From Dinochytrium kinnereticum (taxonomy: Eukaryota > Chytridiomycota > Chytridiomycetes > Chytridiales > Chytridiaceae): a stretch of 12,795 bases of DNA. Positions 8,699 to 12,795 of the stretch are shown in pieces; the first letter of the stretch is position 1; the number at the start of each line of letters is the position of its first letter. The stretch covers positions 1-12,795 of the forward strand of contig JADGJT010000535.1 of assembly GCA_027604005.1 (NCBI GenBank). The letters run 5' to 3'. The translations under genes and the position numbers were made by a program. The notes below the pieces were generated by a model. The model was not told the DNA's origin and did not search any database. It saw only the letters and a list, made by a program, of their open reading frames with translations.

Positions 8699-10340
8699 AT
8701 GGCCCTCAACCCTGCGCTCGCCCCCCTTTATCCCAATGCCACCTTTGACGATGCCGCTCCCGCCTACTTTGGGTTGGACCTCAACTCGAATGGCTTCCTG
8801 CTCAGCATGAGCGCCTTTGTCTTCATCATGACTCCTGGTGTCGGCTTCTTCTACTCTGGCATGACCAGATCCAAGAATGCTCTCTCGATGATCATGCTCT
8901 GTATGCTCGCCATGTGTGTTGTCACCATCCAGGTAAGGCCGCCTGTCGCTTGAGTTCACGTTGCTTTCCTTGCTGGGTCATCACTGCGCTTCTCTTCCTC
9001 CTTGCTTGACACGTCATTCTAACAATTCCATTTTTGCTCTGGAAATAACAGTGGGTCTGCTTTGGTTTCTCCCTGACGTTCTATGAGCACAGCACCGAAC
9101 TCGGTGGCTCGGGCTCCTCCATCATTGGCAGCTTTGTTAACTACGCCGGCTTCACCAATGTCGGTCTCAACGCCCTCGTCAAGACCGCGCCCTCAGTCTC
9201 CATGATCGCGTTTGCCCTCTACCAGATGCAATTCGCCACCATCACCGCTGCCCTGATCTTTGGTTCCGTTGCTGAGCGTATCCGCATCGTCCCCGCCATG
9301 CTGTTCATTCTGCTCTGGACCACTGGTGTCTATGACCTTGCCGCCTACTGGACCTGGGCCTGGCGTGGGTGGATGCGTAACATGGACTGCCTCTCTGCTG
9401 CAACTGGGGACAGCCCTTGCTTGCACGGCTCGATTGACTTTGCCGGTGGAGGTCCCGTTCACGTTGCCTCTGGTTTCGCTGGTCTTGCTTTCTGCTTGGT
9501 CCTTGGCAAGAGGAGGCGTGTGGGTCAGGAGGAGTTCAAGCCCCACAACCTTGTGAACGTCTTCCTTGGCACTGCTCTCCTCTGGTACGGATGGTACGGC
9601 TTCAACGGTGGTTCCGCTCTTGCTGGCACTGCCCGTGCTTCCATGGCTGCCCTTGTCACCCACGTTGCCGCTGCCGCTGGTGGTATCTCTTGGCCTCTGT
9701 TTGACTACTTCTTCTCTGGCAAGCTCTCTGGTCTTGGCTTCTGCTCTGGTGCCGTTTCTGCTCTTGTTGCCGTCACCCCCAGCGCTGGATTTGTTGCTCC
9801 CTGGGCTGCCATCAGTGAGTACTTTACACCTTTTCCTCCTCCGATATCATGCTCCTTTCATGACTCTAACCGCATTATCTTTCAATAGTCATTGGTTTCT
9901 CTGCTGGTATCTTTTGCAACCTTGCTTGCCGTGTCAAGGGCTTCTTTGGCTTTGATGACTCCCTTGATGCCTGGGGTGTCCACGGTGTTGGTGGTTTCGT
10001 CGGCAACATCCTTACCGGTATCTTTGCTCAGAAGTGGGTCGCTGCCCTTGACGGAAGCGTCATCCAAGGTGGTGCCGTTGACGGCAACTGGAAGCAGATC
10101 GGTTACCAGCTTGCTGGCTCCACGGTCATTGCTGTCTACTCTTTTGTCTTCACCTACATTGTCTTGACCGCGATGAACTTTATCCCTGGTCTCCGCCTCC
10201 GCCCCTCTGAGGATGATGAGATTCTTGGTGGTGACCTTGGTGAGATGGGTGAGGTTGCTTACGAGCTCGTTTCGTCGATTGCCGAGCAGTTCCCTGAGAT
10301 GAAGGGAGACAAGACTGGCGAGAACACGATTGTTGTCTAA
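8699..10340 (+). CDS. Ammonium transporter (Amt/Mep family), three exons, 482 aa
   Basis: This is a plasma-membrane permease that takes up ammonium. Exons 8699-8932, 9052-9814 and 9889-10340 join to 1449 bases. The ATG at 8699 sits in a strong context (G at -3 and G at +4). The Amt signature DFAGGGPVHVASG (207-219) carries the first pore histidine (H215) and the conserved aspartate (D207). GVHGVGGFVGN carries the second histidine (H364). WYGFNGGSAL (259-268) holds a gate-region phenylalanine. Both twin-His positions are His, as in Mep2 and AmtB and unlike yeast Mep1/Mep3, where the first is Glu. A sequon NAT (13-15) lies in the short extracellular N-terminus. The loop before the signature is long and has C191 and C201. 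The cytosolic tail (about 435-482) has the usual acidic and GE.AYE segments. It ends in a normal TAA. Confidence 0.98.
8933..9888 (+). other. Two introns of the ammonium transporter gene
   Basis: Introns 8933-9051 (119 bases, GTAAGG..CAG, phase 0) and 9815-9888 (74 bases, GTGAGT..TAG, phase 1) each carry a CTAAC branch motif near the 3' end (about 9020 and 9866). Their composition is ordinary and does not show the half-and-half G/T to C/A switch of the neighbouring genes. Confidence 0.93.
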
Positions 10341-10640
10341 AGATCCCTCATTCGTTTGCCCCACCACCAATACTTCCTTCACCCCACCCCCCTGAACCAG
10401 CTTGTTGTTTCTTCATGTTTTTGTATTTTCTCCCAACCACCACCGCCACCCAACATCATCATCATCATCAACATCATCAATCGTCCAATGTGTTGTTAGC
10501 CACTCTGACCAAGGCGTGTTTGCCTGCGTGTTTGGTTTGGTTTTTGTTTTTGTTTCGTTTATAAAGTCTCTCTGTTTTTTTTTGTCACATCTGCGTGTCT
10601 CTCTGCCAAAGTTGAATACCTTTTTTTGAATAATGACCCC
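10341..10640 (+). other. 3' flank of the ammonium transporter gene
   Basis: This non-coding stretch is C-rich, then holds an imperfect (ATC)n microsatellite (10453-10482), then becomes T/G-rich. Possible polyadenylation motifs are ATAAAG (10561-10566) and GAATAA (10628-10633); neither is a perfect AATAAA, so the 3' end is not fixed. Confidence 0.5.
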
Positions 10641-10643
10641 ATC

Positions 10644-10760
10644 GACCAATCATGTGCATGGAGCAGCAAAACTTTTGTCTGAATATTCCTCCGTTGCCCA
10701 TATTCCAGTGAATGCGATTGTCAGAATATTCCAAAATATACATGCGCATACCGAATATCC
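10644..10760 (+). promoter_or_regulatory. Short MOD5 promoter with CCAAT box and repeated GAATATTCC elements
   Basis: A CCAAT box in the same 9-mer as in the transporter promoter (GACCAATCA, 10644-10652) is followed by GAATATTCC at 10681-10689 and 10724-10732, CATATTCC at 10699-10706 and GAATATCC at 10753-10760. The first and third belong to a 15-bp direct repeat, TTGTCNGAATATTCC (10675-10689 and 10718-10732). GAATATTC matches the nGAAnnTTCn unit of a heat shock element. The elements overlap the first candidate start codons. Confidence 0.45.
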
Positions 10761-12795
10761 ACCCCACACTGGCATCCACCACTGCTGCTGCAACCCCTGC
10801 CCTCTTGCGACGTTTCTCCCACCAGCCCCTCCTCCCAACCACTCCTTCCTCACATCAGCCTCTGACCACCCTCACCCGCCGCCGCCGCCTCTCCATGAAC
10901 ACCACCACCACCACTGAAGACTCTGCAACCACCAACAAGGTGGTGGTTGCGATCGTTGGAACCACGGGGGTTGGGAAATCAAACCTTGCGATTGAGCTTG
11001 CGAAACGATTTGGGGGTGAGGTGATCAATGCTGATTCCATGCAGGTTTGTGTGTTCTTTTATTGTTTTTTTTTTGTTAGTCCTTTCTGTTTGTGTTTTTG
11101 GTTTTTGGTTTTTGTTTTGGTTTTTTTTCCTTGTTGGGTGTGTTGGTTTTTTTTTTTTTGGGGGGGGGGGGGTTTTCACCTTCTTCTTGTTGGTTTTTAT
11201 TTGTTATGCGGTTATATTGCGTTCTGGAATGGTTTGAGAATGGTGTCCTTCTTTCTTTCTTTCTTTCTTTTTGTTTTCTTCACCTCGATCGATCAAAAAG
11301 AAAAAAAAAGCAACGAGCAACACACCTCCCATTGAAGAAAACAGAAACAACAACAACAAAAAAAAAAAAAAAGAAAGCTATCCCCCTCAACCCAAAAAAA
11401 AAAAAACCCCCCCCAGCCCCCATGGAACCCACCGACCCCTTCCCTCCCTCCGTCCCACCCCCTTCCTCACGGAACGCACCACCCCCACCCAACCACATTT
11501 ATTCATTTCACGTTTTGCAAAAAAAAAACAAAAAAGGTGTACCGCGGGCTTGACATTGCCACGAACAAGGTGACGGAGGAGGAGAAGGAAGGTGTGCCTC
11601 ACCATTTGATGAGTTTTGTGGATCCTCCTGAGGAGTATTCTGTCTCGCAGTTTGAGGTGGATTGTGTGAAGAAGGTGGGTTGGGGGGGTTTGTTGTTTGT
11701 TTTTTTTTTGGCGTGTTTTTCTTTTTTTTTTTTTTTGTGATAGGAGATGGGGGATGGGTTGGCTTATTAGGGGAAGGGGAGGTTTTTTGAAGGTGGGGAA
11801 TTTTTGAAGGAGTTCTTTTGACGCGTTTGGGTATGTTTTTTTTTTTTGCGTTGATCTTTTTGTGGGAGAAGGAAGGAGGGGGGGGGGGGTGGTTGTGGGA
11901 AACCATCTCCCACCACCAACAACAAAAAAAAGAAAGAAAAAAAGAAGAAAAAAAAACTTACACGCATCCACCCACAAACCAACAACAAAACCAGCCGCTG
12001 ACCTTCCCTCCCCACCTCCCTCCTCCCCTCCCTTCCCAAAAAAACAGATCTCGGACCTCCACTCCCGCTCCATCCTCCCAATCCTGGTAGGCGGCACCCA
12101 CTACTACATTCAATCCGTTCTCTGGCATTCGACCCTCATCCGTCCGCCCTCCCCTCTCGACGACGATGACGTTGATGACCGAGTGGAGGAGAAGACTGGG
12201 GACGCGGCGCATCCGTCGATCCCGATGGAGGTTGCGGAGATTGTGGGGGGGGTTTTGAGGAGGTCTGTGAGGGGGTTGGGGGTGTATGGGGAGGGGGAGT
12301 GGGACGGGGTTGTGGAGGAGTTGGGGAGGGTGTTGGGGGAGGTTGATCCTGGTGAGGGTTTTTTTTGTTTTTTTTTTTGTTGTTGTTTTTGGTTTTGGTT
12401 TTTTTTTTTTGGGTTTCGTTTTGTTTGTTTTTTTTTGGTTTCGTTTTTGTGTGGTTGACGGTCGGTTCTGGATTTATTTTTTATTGTGGTTTGGTTTGGT
12501 TTGGTTTGCTCCGTTTTCTTTTTCTTTTTTTCTTTTTTTCTTTCTTTTTCTTTTTTTTTCTCTTCACGCCCTCCACCCTCCCAAACCAACCCATTAACCC
12601 AACCCAACCCCAACCCCTCCCCACCCCCCCCCCCATCAGTCATGTCAGAACGATGGCACACAAAAGACTGGCGTCGCATCCGTCGAAGTCTCCAGGTACT
12701 CAAACCAAAACCACACACACCCACACAAACACATTGTGGAAAAACCACCCACTCCCCCCCACTCCAACACCAAAAAAAAAAAAAAAAGGTTTACT
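10712..12795 (+). CDS. MOD5: tRNA dimethylallyltransferase (Mod5/MiaA/TRIT1), partial at right edge
   Basis: The enzyme transfers dimethylallyl from DMAPP to N6 of A37 in tRNAs reading UNN codons. Exons 10712-11044, 11537-11674, 12048-12351, 12640-12695 and 12789 onward keep the frame; 277 residues plus the first VY of exon 5 are visible. The P-loop GTTGVGKS is at 83-90, followed by the family block [18 protein letters not shown] (about 105-122), GVPHHL (130-135), YSVSQF (145-150), VGGTHYYIQ (171-179) and DPVMSERWH with [10 protein letters not shown] at the exon 4/5 joint. An acidic insert (DDDDVDD) lies near 195. Residues 11-61 have seven Arg and no Asp or Glu, like a mitochondrial presequence. 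The next ATGs, at 10742 and 10895 (M62), could start shorter forms. I give the longest frame; the true start may be 10742. The C-terminal part and any zinc finger lie beyond the window. Confidence 0.96.
11045..12788 (+). other. Four visible introns of MOD5
   Basis: The introns are 11045-11536, 11675-12047, 12352-12639 and 12696-12788, all GT..AG, with phases 0, 0, 1 and 0. The first three have a G/T-rich 5' half and a C/A-rich 3' half, switching near 11282, 11900 and 12555. The fourth is C/A-rich throughout. They hold long homopolymers: T13 then G13 at 11147-11172, A13 then C8 at 11394-11414, and G12 at 11878-11889. The splice sites are fixed by conserved protein blocks on both sides, not by the intron sequence. 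Confidence 0.88.

Noticed and set aside
8258..8748. Pro/Ser/His-rich frames in the transporter promoter
   Set aside because: They are products of the C/T-rich tract, cross the TATA box and enter the transporter out of frame.
9193..10382. Long minus-strand frames opposite the ammonium transporter
   Set aside because: They are shadows of a strongly codon-biased gene with no recognisable domain.
11045..11335. Read-through of the MOD5 first exon frame into Phe/Val-rich sequence
   Set aside because: The protein family continues at 11537 (VYRGLD), and 11045 is a GT donor at the conserved DSMQ/VY joint, so this is intron.
11387..12212. Lys-, Pro- and Gly-rich frames across MOD5 introns
   Set aside because: They are translations of homopolymers and C/A or G/T tracts on either strand.
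1..12795. tRNA or rRNA genes, CRISPR arrays, bacterial operons
   Set aside because: No cloverleaf, spaced direct-repeat array or rRNA segment was seen, and the genes are spliced and eukaryotic.

Overview
The window looks like nuclear DNA of an intron-rich fungus. Three spliced genes lie in tandem on the + strand, with GT..AG introns and CTAAC/CTAAT-type branch sites. Their products are a fungal-style Amt/Mep ammonium transporter, a Mod5-type tRNA isopentenyltransferase and an SV2/SVOP-like MFS transporter. Nine exons in one MFS gene is more than most yeasts carry. An early-diverging (zoosporic) fungus is my best guess, but it is an inference and not proven by the sequence.

Layout. Bases 1-3240 hold no gene I can recognise. 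They contain a candidate solo LTR (1007-1324, TG...CA ends, GGGGG on both sides) and a GC-rich block (about 2080-3240) whose minus strand has long unrecognised frames, possibly a decayed mobile element. Bases 3241-3679 look like an MFS promoter and leader: a perfect 9-bp stem-loop and a 52-nt homopurine tract. The MFS gene runs 3680-7119 in nine exons that join to exactly 586 codons plus stop, including a 22-nt micro-exon. Bases 7120-8253 are AT-rich with AAT/AAAT simple repeats and a 19-bp palindrome. Bases 8254-8698 are a well-formed promoter with CCAAT boxes, GATA sites and a TATA box. The ammonium transporter runs 8699-10340 in three exons (482 aa). Bases 10341-10711 hold its 3' region and the short promoter of the next gene. 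The MOD5 gene starts near 10712 and runs off the right edge in its fifth exon.

The genes are not an evident pathway. The GATA sites near the transporter fit nitrogen-source control. MOD5 makes i6A37 in tRNAs, and its N-terminus suggests separate mitochondrial and cytosolic forms.

The most unusual signal is structural. In the MFS and MOD5 genes most long introns are G/T-rich in the 5' half and C/A-rich in the 3' half, so each can fold back on itself. Exon bodies flip the other way, from C-rich to G-rich. The transporter between them lacks the pattern.
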